A stretch of 64,000 nt of DNA from CAVQLX01 sp963811605 (GTDB taxonomy: Bacteria; Desulfobacterota; Binatia; DP-6): NCBI GenBank assembly GCA_963811605.1, contig CAWESA010000011.1:1-64000 (forward strand). Direction: 5' to 3'. How positions within the stretch are numbered: position 1 is the stretch's first letter; each line of letters begins with the position of its first letter. Under the pieces are notes generated by a model, which made no database searches, was not told where the DNA came from, and worked only from the letters and a program-made list of their open reading frames with translations. The position numbers and the translations under genes are program-made. This document shows, piece after piece, positions 32,444 to 40,088 of the stretch.

Positions 32444-35047
32444 TCAGGCGGCCTCGGCTGCGACCGTCGTCTCGCCGCCGTTGACGGGTCGCAGCCCGAG
32501 CCCCACGGCGACGATGTCGTAGGTGTCGTTCAGGATGCGCCCGAGCCGGACGTTCTCGGAGATGATCACCCCGAGGTTGACCAGACCGAGCGCCCCGCCG
32601 ACCGCGATCACCTCGGGAATCGCGAAGATGACGCCCAGCGCCACGAGGACCGCGAAGAAGCCGAGGCTCAGCTGCGAGACGCGGGTCAGCCGGATCTCCG
32701 AGCGGACGTTGAGCAGCCGCTTCGCACCACCATGGTTCTCCGCCGCCACGGTGACGCGCGCCTTCGACCAGATGCCGCGGAAGATCTCGAGGTCCCAGCG
32801 ATTCCAGCCCGGATCGACGGTGATGAGATACTTGCGCGGAATGAGGAACTCCATGACGCCGCCCAGCAGCGCCTCCTTCTCGTGCCCCTGCTCGCTCCAG
32901 TAGCGCAGGGTGAAGGCGCGCGCGATCGTGTCGATGCGCGGCGGCTGGCGCGGCTCGGTGGCCGGCACCTGCTCGATCACGGTGAATCCCCGCAGCCGCC
33001 ACAGGTAGCGCTGCAGGCCGCGCACCAGCGGGCCCAGGTAGGTGAGCACGGCGATGAGCGCGCGGGCGCGCACGCCGGAGAAGCGCGGGTCGACACGCGC
33101 CGAGAGCGCGGTGCCGATCGACCATGCGATCGAGATGGCGAGCGGGATGATGGCGATGGGCAGGACGCGCGGCGAGACCAGCCCGGCGAGGAAGAGCAGG
33201 ATGCCGATGGCGTTCCACTCGAGGGTGAACGGCAGGTAGCTGAGCAGCGACGACGGCGCCTCGTAGAGCGACTGGAAGAGGCCGCGGCCGAAGGCGCCGA
33301 AGTAGATGACCGGCCGACGCGACAGGACCGCGCTGGTGAGCTCGCCGTAGATCCGACCGAGCCAGCGCGACTGGCCCAGCAGATTGAAGCGGTACGGATG
33401 CTTGAAGTAGAGCAGCGCCTCGGCCTTGCCGTAGCCCATCTGCTGCTTCAGGTACGCCTTCACCGTGTTGCGCCGGTAGTGCCACACGGTCGCCGCCGCG
33501 CTGAAGCCGACGGGATGGCCGGCATTCTGCAGGCGCCAGCAGAAGTCCACGTCGTCGCCCGCCGCCGCGAAGATGGGCTCGAAGCCGTTGACCGCGCGCA
33601 GCGCCTCCTTGGTGAAGGCCATGTTGCAGCCGGGAATGTGCTCCGCCACCTCGTCGTCGAGCAGCACGTGCGTCGGGCCGCCCGGCGACACGGCGACCGC
33701 GGCCGGCACGAGGCTCGGCTCGGGGGGTGGAAAGTTCGGGCCGCCGACCGCGACGAACCCGCTGCGCACGAAGCGGTAGACCAGGAAGCTCAGCCAGTCG
33801 GGATCGGGCACGCAGTCGGAATCGGTGTAGGCGATGATCGATCCGCTGCCCGCCTCGGCGCCGACGTTACGGGCGACGCTGAGCCCCTTGTTGACCTGAT
33901 CCACCACGATGAAGCGCGGCGCGTCGGGGTCGGCCTCGTAGCGCTTCTGGTGCTCGAGCGTGATCGCCAGCGTCCGGTCGGTGGAGCCATCGTTCACCAC
34001 CACGACCTCGTAGTTCGTGTAGCTCAGGGTGCGCAGCGACTCGAGGCACGCGTCCATGGTGCGGTCGGCGTTGTAGGCGCACACCACGACCGAGACGAGG
34101 GGCGGGTCCTCCAGCGGCGGCGGGAGCGGTGCGCCGTAGGCCGCCTGCACGGCGTGGAACGCCGGCTTGCGCTCCCGCTTCGCGTCGACCAGCCCGAAGG
34201 CCCAGTCGGCGATCTGCGAGCCGCCGGTGAACCAGTCGTCGGTCCACGAGAACACGAAGCAGCCCGCCGCCCCCGACTCGAACCCCGTCCGCACCATCAT
34301 GGCGAGCAGCTCGGCCTGGTGCTCGTCGCCCTCGCGGATGGAGTCGGCGCCGAACTCGGTGAGGACGAGCGGCTTGTCCTCGGCGATATTCTGCAGGCGG
34401 CTCAGGTAGCGGCGCAGCGCCTCCTCGCGGTGCAGGTAGACGTTGAACGAGACGAAGTCGAGGAACTCGGTGAGGTCGAGGTACTCGGTGGACGGGAAGT
34501 TGGCGTAGCTGACGAGCGTCGTGGGCGAGGCGGCCCTGATGTCGCCCGTGAGGGTCCGCAGGAACTCGCGAATCTTCTCCGGGCCGTACCAGCGCACGAT
34601 GTCGGGCGGGATCTCGTTGCCCACCAGCAGGCCGAGCAACGCCGGGTGGCCGCCCAGGTTCTCGGCCGCGGCACGGACCGTGCCACGGATCTCGGCCACC
34701 AGGTCCTTGCGGTCGAGGAAGCAGACGTGCTCCGCCCAGGGGATGGTGACCAGGACGCGCAGCCCGTGCTCGGCCGCCCGGTCGAGCAGCCAGCGCGGCG
34801 GGACCGTGAACGTGCGCAGGGTGTTGGCCCCGAGCTCGGCCATGAGGCGCAGGTCGGTGGCGACCATCCCCTCGTCCGGAAACGGAAAGCCGTGCGCCGC
34901 GTCGCCGAACGGCCCGTAGGACACGCCGCGCACGTACAGCTTGTAATCGCCGACGAAGAAGAACTTGCCGCCGACGGCCACCGGTACGCCGTCGAGGGCG
35001 GGCGCGGGTGCCCGCTCCGGGAGCGGGCGCAGCATGGCTTGGCTCAT
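32444..35047 (-). CDS. Membrane fusion of a glycosidase-like TIM barrel and a GT2 glycosyltransferase
   Basis: An 867-residue multidomain protein. Residues 25-325 resemble a GH2/GH5-type TIM barrel: MAELGANTLRTFTVPPRWLL, the acid/base GNEIPP segment (the NE pair) and a nucleophile candidate in LVLTEFGADS. Residues 350-600 are a GT2 domain with VSVVVCAYNADRTMDACLES, VVVNDGSTDRT, YTDSDCVPDPDW and a DVDFCWRLQ site. From about 640 there are membrane helices (IGILLFLAGLVSPRVLPIAI), a soluble block, and two more helices (FFAVLVALGVIFAIPEVIAV). It resembles processive polysaccharide synthases. The fused barrel may edit or release the chain. First gene of the five-gene operon. Confidence 0.82.
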   Translation of the reverse strand: MSQAMLRPLPERAPAPALDGVPVAVGGKFFFVGDYKLYVRGVSYGPFGDAAHGFPFPDEGMVATDLRLMAELGANTLRTFTVPPRWLLDRAAEHGLRVLVTIPWAEHVCFLDRKDLVAEIRGTVRAAAENLGGHPALLGLLVGNEIPPDIVRWYGPEKIREFLRTLTGDIRAASPTTLVSYANFPSTEYLDLTEFLDFVSFNVYLHREEALRRYLSRLQNIAEDKPLVLTEFGADSIREGDEHQAELLAMMVRTGFESGAAGCFVFSWTDDWFTGGSQIADWAFGLVDAKRERKPAFHAVQAAYGAPLPPPLEDPPLVSVVVCAYNADRTMDACLESLRTLSYTNYEVVVVNDGSTDRTLAITLEHQKRYEADPDAPRFIVVDQVNKGLSVARNVGAEAGSGSIIAYTDSDCVPDPDWLSFLVYRFVRSGFVAVGGPNFPPPEPSLVPAAVAVSPGGPTHVLLDDEVAEHIPGCNMAFTKEALRAVNGFEPIFAAAGDDVDFCWRLQNAGHPVGFSAAATVWHYRRNTVKAYLKQQMGYGKAEALLYFKHPYRFNLLGQSRWLGRIYGELTSAVLSRRPVIYFGAFGRGLFQSLYEAPSSLLSYLPFTLEWNAIGILLFLAGLVSPRVLPIAIIPLAISIAWSIGTALSARVDPRFSGVRARALIAVLTYLGPLVRGLQRYLWRLRGFTVIEQVPATEPRQPPRIDTIARAFTLRYWSEQGHEKEALLGGVMEFLIPRKYLITVDPGWNRWDLEIFRGIWSKARVTVAAENHGGAKRLLNVRSEIRLTRVSQLSLGFFAVLVALGVIFAIPEVIAVGGALGLVNLGVIISENVRLGRILNDTYDIVAVGLGLRPVNGGETTVAAEAA

Positions 35048-35493
35048 ACGGAGGACGCGACGTCGGAAGATAGATGAGGGACCGCAGCGCCACAACAGAC
35101 AATCATCGGGCAGCGGGCCGGGCTCGACCCGTGGTGAGCCCGGCGGCCGGGCGGGGTCGGCGGTTCCTCCGGCAGACGGCGCTGCCGCCCCCTCGGGCCG
35201 AATCACCCCGTGCCATGATCGACGGGTGGAACCGCCGTGGACCGCGGGCGCTTCGGCAGGACGCCGTCCGGACACGCGGGACGCGGCGACGGGCGGCGCC
35301 ACGTGACCGAGCTGGCGGGTTCACTCACGCGATGGCGGAGCCGTGGAGTCGAGGGGCCGGCGCGCCAGCGGATCGCGACCGCACCGCGGCGGGGCGTACG
35401 GTACCCGCGGATGCCGCCCGCCTCGTGCCATCCAGCATCGCGTCTGCGCCGAATCCTTTGACTCCGTGTCGCCCCGCCAGGTAGCTTGCTGGG
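35048..35493. other. 446-base gap upstream of the glycan operon
   Basis: No convincing gene is present on either strand; long reading frames here are composition artefacts of high GC. It must contain the promoter for the minus-strand operon near 35047-35100, but I cannot point to a clear -35/-10 pair. Confidence 0.4.
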
Positions 35494-35694
35494 ATGCCCA
35501 CCGACGACGCCGAGGTCTGGGTGCAGCTGGCGACCCGCATTCCCAAGCAGCTGCACCGCGACATCAAGCTCTACTGTGTTGAACACGAGTGCTCGGTGAT
35601 GAGCTTCGTGACGGCGGCCATCTCGGAGCGGCTGGCTTCCTCCGCCAGGCCCGCGACCCGTACGACCGGACGACGAGGCACTCCTCGTCGCTGA
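35494..35694 (+). CDS. Small ribbon-helix-helix-like protein
   Basis: A 66-residue protein. VQLATRIPKQLHRDIKLYC, then VMSFVTAAISERL, gives a beta strand with alternating exposed residues followed by two helices, the Arc/CopG ribbon-helix-helix plan. Such proteins bind DNA as dimers and often act as antitoxins or small repressors, but no toxin gene is next to it. The Arg/Thr-rich tail (SARPATRTTGRRGTPRR) is probably disordered. ATG 35494 follows GCTTGCTGGG, a weak ribosome site. It stands alone just upstream of the tRNA-Leu region. Confidence 0.6.
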   Translation: MPTDDAEVWVQLATRIPKQLHRDIKLYCVEHECSVMSFVTAAISERLASSARPATRTTGRRGTPRR

Positions 35695-35851
35695 CGCCCT
35701 CGCTGCCGGACGCTCTGGCGAGGCGCCCGCCCGGCGCCCGTCCGCCTTGCGCGCGCCGATCGAGCGCGCCGCCTCCCTCTGCCTGGCTCGGTGTTCCGGA
35801 CGCGTCGCATCGGCTACAGCATGTTGACGCGTGCGACGGCGAGCATCGCAG

Positions 35852-35889
35852 GCCGGGATGGCGGAACTGGCAGACGCGGCGGACTTGAA
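35852..35889 (+). pseudogene. Truncated tRNA-Leu 5' half
   Basis: These 38 bases (acceptor GCCGGGA, TG, D-arm GCGGAACTGGCAGACGC, anticodon arm GGCGGACTT) closely match the 5' exon of the tRNA-Leu(UAA) gene at 36007, including the first two intron bases GA. Then homology stops: no T arm, variable arm or matching 3' acceptor follows. It is a partial duplicate or decayed gene, 155 bases upstream of the intact copy. Confidence 0.65.
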
Positions 35890-36006
35890 ATATGCCTCGT
35901 TATCGCTGACGCCACTGCAGAGCCGTCCCTGGGGCACTCCTGTCCCGCCCTTTGCAGGCCGAAGCTCTCAACCCTATACTTCCCGCCCATCCTCGGAACT
36001 GATCTC

Positions 36007-36340
36007 GCGGGCGTGGCGGAATGGCAGACGCAGCGGACTTGAGGGAAACTTGAGTGCTCGCCGGGAAACCGGCGATGCAGAACTGCCCAAATTCGGGGAA
36101 CCCTTTCATATGGCGATCCCGAGCCAAGCCCGGCCCGAACGCAGGCCGGGAAGGTGTAGAGACTAGACGGGCAGCACCTAAACCCGGGGCGGATCCCGGG
36201 CATGGTGAAGGGATAGTCCAGACCGCAAACCTGGCCCCGTGCTCCCGAGCGCAGCGTGCGGGGCGGCGAAAGCCGTAGACGGTAAGAAAATCCGCGGAGC
36301 TTAGCCGCTCGTGGGGGTTCGAGTCCCTCCGCCCGCACCA
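36007..36340 (+). tRNA. tRNA-Leu (UAA) interrupted by a group I intron
   Basis: Exon 1 is 36007-36040 and exon 2 is 36287-36340. Spliced, the 88-nt RNA has acceptor GCGGGCG/CGCCCGC, a normal D arm, anticodon stem GCGGA/TCCGC with loop CTTAAAA (anticodon TAA), a long variable arm with GAGC/GCTC as expected for Leu, T arm GGGGG-TTCGAGT-CCCTC, discriminator A and encoded CCA. The intron follows U34, the same position as in the cyanobacterial and plastid tRNA-Leu(UAA) intron. The tRNA would be non-functional without splicing. Confidence 0.93.
36041..36286 (+). ncRNA. Group I self-splicing intron (IC3-like) in tRNA-Leu
   Basis: A 246-nt intron without a reading frame. It begins after exon U and ends in G, as group I introns do. 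P1 would pair exon CTT with intron CTTGAG. P2 is CGCCGG-GAAA-CCGGCG (36059-36074). P4 joins TTCGGG to CCCGAG. P6 extension is CCCGGCC/GGCCGGG. P7 is GACTA (36161-36165) with TAGTC (36214-36218), the R and S core elements (GGTGTAGAGACTA and GGATAGTCC). A GGC-GAAA-GCC hairpin lies in P9. Length and core match the cyanobacterial tRNA-Leu intron, from which it is probably related by descent or transfer. Confidence 0.9.
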
Positions 36341-36552
36341 CTCTCTCCCGCCGGGAAACAGCGGGCCACCATGTGCCCTCCCCGGCGCTCAAGGGATGGG
36401 ACGACTGCCTATCGGACGGCCGGGTCGCGCGGACATCGATGGCCTGGCCACGACGCGCTCCGGGCCGTGATGGTCGGCATGCGGCGTGGACGACATCGAT
36501 CCAGCGGGTGGTAGTCGAGAAAGGACCGCGACGCGCGAAGCGCGCGCCTGCG
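36341..36552. other. Spacer between tRNA-Leu and the LysR gene end
   Basis: About 210 bases with no gene or clear structure on either strand that I can support. Confidence 0.4.
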
Positions 36553-37455
36553 TCAGAGTCGGAGCGCCTTGACGAGCGCCTGAAGCGCCGGCGGCTGATG
36601 ACGTCGGCTTGGATAGTACAAGAAGTAGTCGTCGAACGGCGGGCACCAGTCTTCGAGCACCCGCACCAGCCTGCCGCGCGCCACGTGTTCGGCCACGTGC
36701 TCCTCGAACAGGAAAGCCAGTCCCAATCCGTCCAACGCAGCACGGAGCGTGAACGTGGAGTCGCTGAAGATGAACGGCCCCGACACGGACACAGTGACGG
36801 GCTTGCCTCGCTTCTCGAACTCCCATCGGTAGACGGGCCCGCTGGGGCCGATGCGGTGGGAGATGCAGCGGTGCGCCGTCAGGTCCCGCGGCGTTTTCGG
36901 CTTCGGGTGTGAGTCGAAGTACGCCGGCGCGGTGACGATGGCCGCGCGCTGCTCACCCGTGACCTTGACGGCGACCATGTCGCGTTGGACGAACTCGCCG
37001 AGGTGAATGCCGGCATCAAAGCGCCCGGCGACCAGATCGGGTCGGCTGTCCCCTTCGGTCGTGATGTCGAGCACCACTTCCGGGTAGTCGCGCACGAACC
37101 TCGCGAGCTTCGGCCACACGACCATCGCGACTGCCATGGGGGACGCGATCAGGCGAACGGTGCCGGCCGGCTTCGCACGTAGTTGGCCGACCTCATCGAG
37201 CGCGGCCTGGATGTCGTGGAGCGCGGGACGGAGCTGCGCCACTAGCCGCTCTCCCGCGTCCGTGGGCGCCACCGAGCGCGTGGTCCGCGCGAGGAGCCTC
37301 AGTCCCAGACGCTCCTCGAGCGTACGTATCGAGTGGCTGATCGCGGACCTGCTGACGCCGAGGTTGATCGCCGCCTTCGTGAAGCTCCGCTCGTCCGCCA
37401 CGGCGGCGAACGCGGCGAGGACGGTGAGCTCGTCCCGGGCTATTGGTGAGCTCAT
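36553..37455 (-). CDS. LysR-family transcriptional regulator
   Basis: A 300-residue regulator. The N-terminal winged HTH is VLAAFAAVADERSFTKAAINL followed by GVSRSAISHSIRTLEERLGLRLL and TRSVAPTDAG, standard for LysR. The C-terminal 200 residues form the effector domain (VRLIASPMAVAMVVWPKLARF, LVAGRFDAGIHLG), most like the CrgA/DsdC-like group near oxidoreductase genes. It is divergent from the downstream plus-strand block of cupin, cyclophilin-like, alcohol dehydrogenase and SDR genes, so it is likely their regulator. The operator should lie in 37456-37560. Confidence 0.92.
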   Translation of the reverse strand: MSSPIARDELTVLAAFAAVADERSFTKAAINLGVSRSAISHSIRTLEERLGLRLLARTTRSVAPTDAGERLVAQLRPALHDIQAALDEVGQLRAKPAGTVRLIASPMAVAMVVWPKLARFVRDYPEVVLDITTEGDSRPDLVAGRFDAGIHLGEFVQRDMVAVKVTGEQRAAIVTAPAYFDSHPKPKTPRDLTAHRCISHRIGPSGPVYRWEFEKRGKPVTVSVSGPFIFSDSTFTLRAALDGLGLAFLFEEHVAEHVARGRLVRVLEDWCPPFDDYFLYYPSRRHQPPALQALVKALRL

Positions 37456-37555
37456 CTCACGAGCCTATCGACTCTTTGCCGTATAGTCGACAGGCGTGGT
37501 CGCCGCTATCTTGGACCTGGACGTAGAGGGCAACGTCCAGCGAAGAGGCGACAAG

Positions 37556-37778
37556 ATGGACATCAAGTTATGCACCCGACCCGGCACGGGCGCGGGGCGC
37601 CAGCGTCACGTTCGAGCCAGGCGCCCGGACCGCCTGGCACACCCATCCGCTGGGTCAGACCCTGATCATCACGGCCGGCTGCGGGCTCGTGCAGAGCTGG
37701 GGTGGTCCGGTGAAAGTGATTCGACCGGAGAAGGTCAGCGACGAACAATACCAGGCACCCGCCGAGGACCGGAGGTAG
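37556..37778 (+). pseudogene. Cupin-domain gene, internally deleted and truncated
   Basis: ATG 37556 gives MDIKLC then shifts frame; the next frame reads GASVTFEPGARTAWHTHPLG, then QTLIITAGCGLVQSWGGPV and a stop at 37778. The block matches the first cupin motif (WHTHPLGQ with two metal histidines) of small cupins that accompany alcohol dehydrogenases and SDRs. The region between MDIK and GASV, normally about 35 residues, is missing, and the second cupin motif (the H...TPT...H part) is gone. The gene is degenerate. Its place just after the LysR gene fits an oxidoreductase operon. Confidence 0.6.
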
Positions 37779-37848
37779 GATCACCATGCGCTACCATCAT
37801 GTACGGCGCCGGGCGAACGTGACGGCGTCACAAAAGGTGGTGAGCGCG

Positions 37849-38205
37849 ATGAAGATTCGCCTCAAGGTCGGAGCCACGCCCCTCACCGCGACGCTGCTCG
37901 AAAGCAAGGCCAGCCGGGACTTCGCCTCGCTGCTGCCGCTGACGCTCACGATGAACGACCTCTTCCGGCGGGAGAAGTACGGGCACCTGCCGAGGCCGAT
38001 CTCGGAGGAAGGCAGGCGTGCCCACACTTACGAGGTGGGACAGATCGCGTACTGGGACCCCGGGCCGGACGTGGCGATCTATTACCGCCAGGACGGTCAG
38101 CCGATACCCGACCCCGGCGTCGTCGTCCTCGGAACGATCAATTGCGGCGTCGAAGCTTTCGATGTCCCTGGTGCCACGAGGGTGACCATCGAGCTCGTGA
38201 AGTGA
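37849..38205 (+). CDS. Cyclophilin-like fold protein, cytoplasmic form
   Basis: A 118-residue protein from ATG 37849, preceded by AAGGTGGTGAGCG. It opens MKIRLKVGATPLTATLLES, then RDFASLLPLTLTMND, GQIAYWDPGPDVAIYY, VVLGTINCGVEAF and VTIELVK, the pattern of the small bacterial cyclophilin-like family (Cyclophil_like). This has the cyclophilin barrel but lacks the prolyl isomerase active-site residues. The function is unknown. It lies 20 bases before the alcohol dehydrogenase and has a lipoprotein paralog at 40089. Confidence 0.75.
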   Translation: MKIRLKVGATPLTATLLESKASRDFASLLPLTLTMNDLFRREKYGHLPRPISEEGRRAHTYEVGQIAYWDPGPDVAIYYRQDGQPIPDPGVVVLGTINCGVEAFDVPGATRVTIELVK

Positions 38206-38225
38206 CGCTCGAGAAAGGAGAGAGC

Positions 38226-39242
38226 ATGCGAGGAGCCGTTCTGTATGCACCGCGCGACGTGCGTTTCGAGGAGCGCGACGAGCCGAGGATCACGAAGCCG
38301 ACGGATGCGATCATCCGGATGTCGGCCACGTGCGTGTGCGGGTCCGACCTCTGGCCCTACCGCGGCATCGAGCCGGTGACACAGCCGACACCGTTCGGCC
38401 ACGAGTACTGCGGGATCGTCGAGGAGGTCGGCAGCGCGGTCGAATCGATCAAGCCAGGCCAGTTCGTCATCGGCTCGTTCTTTGCGTCGGACAACACCTG
38501 CCCGATCTGCCGCGCAGGATACCAGACGTCCTGCGTACATCGCGAGCTCGTCGGGGGTGCGCAAGCGGGGCGGCTGCGCGTCCCGCTCGCGGACGGCACC
38601 CTGGTCGCCACCCCAGGGCTTCCGCCGGACGACCTTATCCCGAGCCTGCTGACGCTCTCGGACGTCATGGGCACGGGCTGGTTTGCCGCGGACGCCGCCA
38701 ACGTCAAGCCGGGCGTGACGGCCGTGGTCGTCGGCGACGGCGCGGTGGGTCTTCTCGCGGTCCTCTCCGCGAAGCAGATGGGCGCCGGGCGGATCATCGC
38801 GATGAGCCGTCACGCGCCCCGACAGAAACTCGCACGCGAGTTCGGCGCGACCGACATCGTCGCCGAGCGGGCTGACGCGGGCATCGCCCGTATCAAGGAG
38901 CTAACCAACGGACTCGGCGCCGACTCCGTGCTGGAGTGTGTCGGCACGCAGGAGTCGATGATGCAGGCGATCCGGTCCACCCACCCGGGCGGATACGTGA
39001 GCTACGTCGGTGTTCCTCATGGCGTCCAGGTCGCTGGGCAGGAGCTGTTCTTCTCGCACGTCCACCTCCACGGTGGCCCGGACCCCGTACGCCGCTACCT
39101 GCCCGAGCTGATCGACCTCGTGTGGAAGCGCAAGATCAATCCCGGCAAGGTCTTCGACCTGACGCTGCCTCTCGAGCAAGTCGCGGAGGGTTACCGCGCG
39201 ATGGATGAGCGTCGCGCGATCAACACGCTGCTGCGTCCATGA
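38226..39242 (+). CDS. Zinc-dependent alcohol dehydrogenase
   Basis: A 338-residue medium-chain dehydrogenase. The catalytic zinc site is CVCGSD plus FGHEYCG; the structural zinc loop reads NTCPICRAGYQTSC, so one of the usual four cysteines is replaced by Asn. The NAD(P) fold is VVVGDGAVGLLAVLSAKQMG, with SRHAPRQ following. The domain closes with VAEGYRAMDERRAINTLL. It oxidises or reduces an alcohol/aldehyde pair; the substrate is unknown. RBS GAAAGGAGAG precedes ATG 38226. It forms an operon with the upstream cyclophilin-like gene and the downstream SDR. Confidence 0.92.
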   Translation: MRGAVLYAPRDVRFEERDEPRITKPTDAIIRMSATCVCGSDLWPYRGIEPVTQPTPFGHEYCGIVEEVGSAVESIKPGQFVIGSFFASDNTCPICRAGYQTSCVHRELVGGAQAGRLRVPLADGTLVATPGLPPDDLIPSLLTLSDVMGTGWFAADAANVKPGVTAVVVGDGAVGLLAVLSAKQMGAGRIIAMSRHAPRQKLAREFGATDIVAERADAGIARIKELTNGLGADSVLECVGTQESMMQAIRSTHPGGYVSYVGVPHGVQVAGQELFFSHVHLHGGPDPVRRYLPELIDLVWKRKINPGKVFDLTLPLEQVAEGYRAMDERRAINTLLRP

Positions 39243-39297
39243 CGCAACCCAATTCACGACCCAAAGGTTTCTGGACAAACCCCGCAGGAGCAGACGA

Positions 39298-40074
39298 ATG
39301 GATACGCACGGAAGAGCAGACTTCACAGGAAAGGTCGCGTTCGTGACCGGGGCCGCGAGCGGCATCGGCCGTGCAGCGGCGCTGGCGTTCGCTCGCGAGG
39401 GTGCCAGCGTCGTGGTCGCCGACGTGTCGGAACAGGGCAACCAGGAAACGGCCCGCATGATCGAGGAACAGGGCGGGCGGGCGCTCGCCGTCAGGTGCGA
39501 CGTGACACGGGGCGAGGACGTGAGGGCGGCCCTGGCCAAGACCGTCGAGGCTTTCGGGCGGCTGGACTTCGCCTTCAACAACGCGGGCATTGAGCCGAGG
39601 AATCCGGCTCCGACCGCGGAGTTCGACGAGCAGGAGTGGGAGCGGATCATCGATATCGACCTCCGCGGTGTCTTCCTGTGCATGAAGCACGAGATCCCGC
39701 TGATCCTCAAGCAGGGCGGCGGGGCGATCGTGAACACCTCCTCGGGCGCCGGGGTCATCGGCATCAAGGGTAGTCCCGCGTACACCGCCGCCAAGCACGG
39801 CGTGATCGGCCTCACCCGGGCGGCGGCCCTCGACTACGCCGCGCAGAACCTCCGCGTCAACGCCGTCTGCCCCGGGTACATCGACACCCCAATGATGGGT
39901 CGCTTCACCGGCGGCACACCCGAAGGGCGCGCGAAAGTGATCGCGGAGGAGCCGGCCGGACGGATGGGCAAGCCCGAGGAGATCGCCGCGGCCGTCGTCT
40001 GGCTGTGCTCGGATACCGCCGCTTTCGTCGTCGGGCACGCCCTGGTCATCGACGGCGGCCAAACGGTGCAGTGA
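39298..40074 (+). CDS. Short-chain dehydrogenase/reductase
   Basis: A 258-residue classical SDR. The NAD(P) motif is VTGAASGIGRAAAL, the structural NNAG motif is AFNNAGIEPRN, the catalytic Ser is in NTSSGAGVIG and the YxxxK pair is in AYTAAKHGVIG. The C-terminal AAVVWLCSDTAAFVVGHALV plus DGG is typical of the glucose/3-oxoacyl reductase-like group. An Asp after beta2 (VVADVSE) suggests NAD preference. Its last 160 bases are duplicated at 40600-40762. Confidence 0.93.
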   Translation: MDTHGRADFTGKVAFVTGAASGIGRAAALAFAREGASVVVADVSEQGNQETARMIEEQGGRALAVRCDVTRGEDVRAALAKTVEAFGRLDFAFNNAGIEPRNPAPTAEFDEQEWERIIDIDLRGVFLCMKHEIPLILKQGGGAIVNTSSGAGVIGIKGSPAYTAAKHGVIGLTRAAALDYAAQNLRVNAVCPGYIDTPMMGRFTGGTPEGRAKVIAEEPAGRMGKPEEIAAAVVWLCSDTAAFVVGHALVIDGGQTVQ

Positions 40075-40088
40075 CATTGGAGCAACCC

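Noticed and set aside
35852..35889. Complete tRNA-Ser(UGA), as the loop CTTGAAA might suggest
   Set aside because: The 5' half matches tRNA-Leu and the neighbouring Leu gene, and there is no T arm or matching acceptor 3' strand downstream.
37496..37822. 108-residue plus-strand protein starting at 37496
   Set aside because: Only its MDIKLC part belongs to the cupin remnant; the rest is the wrong frame over the WHTHPLG cupin motif.
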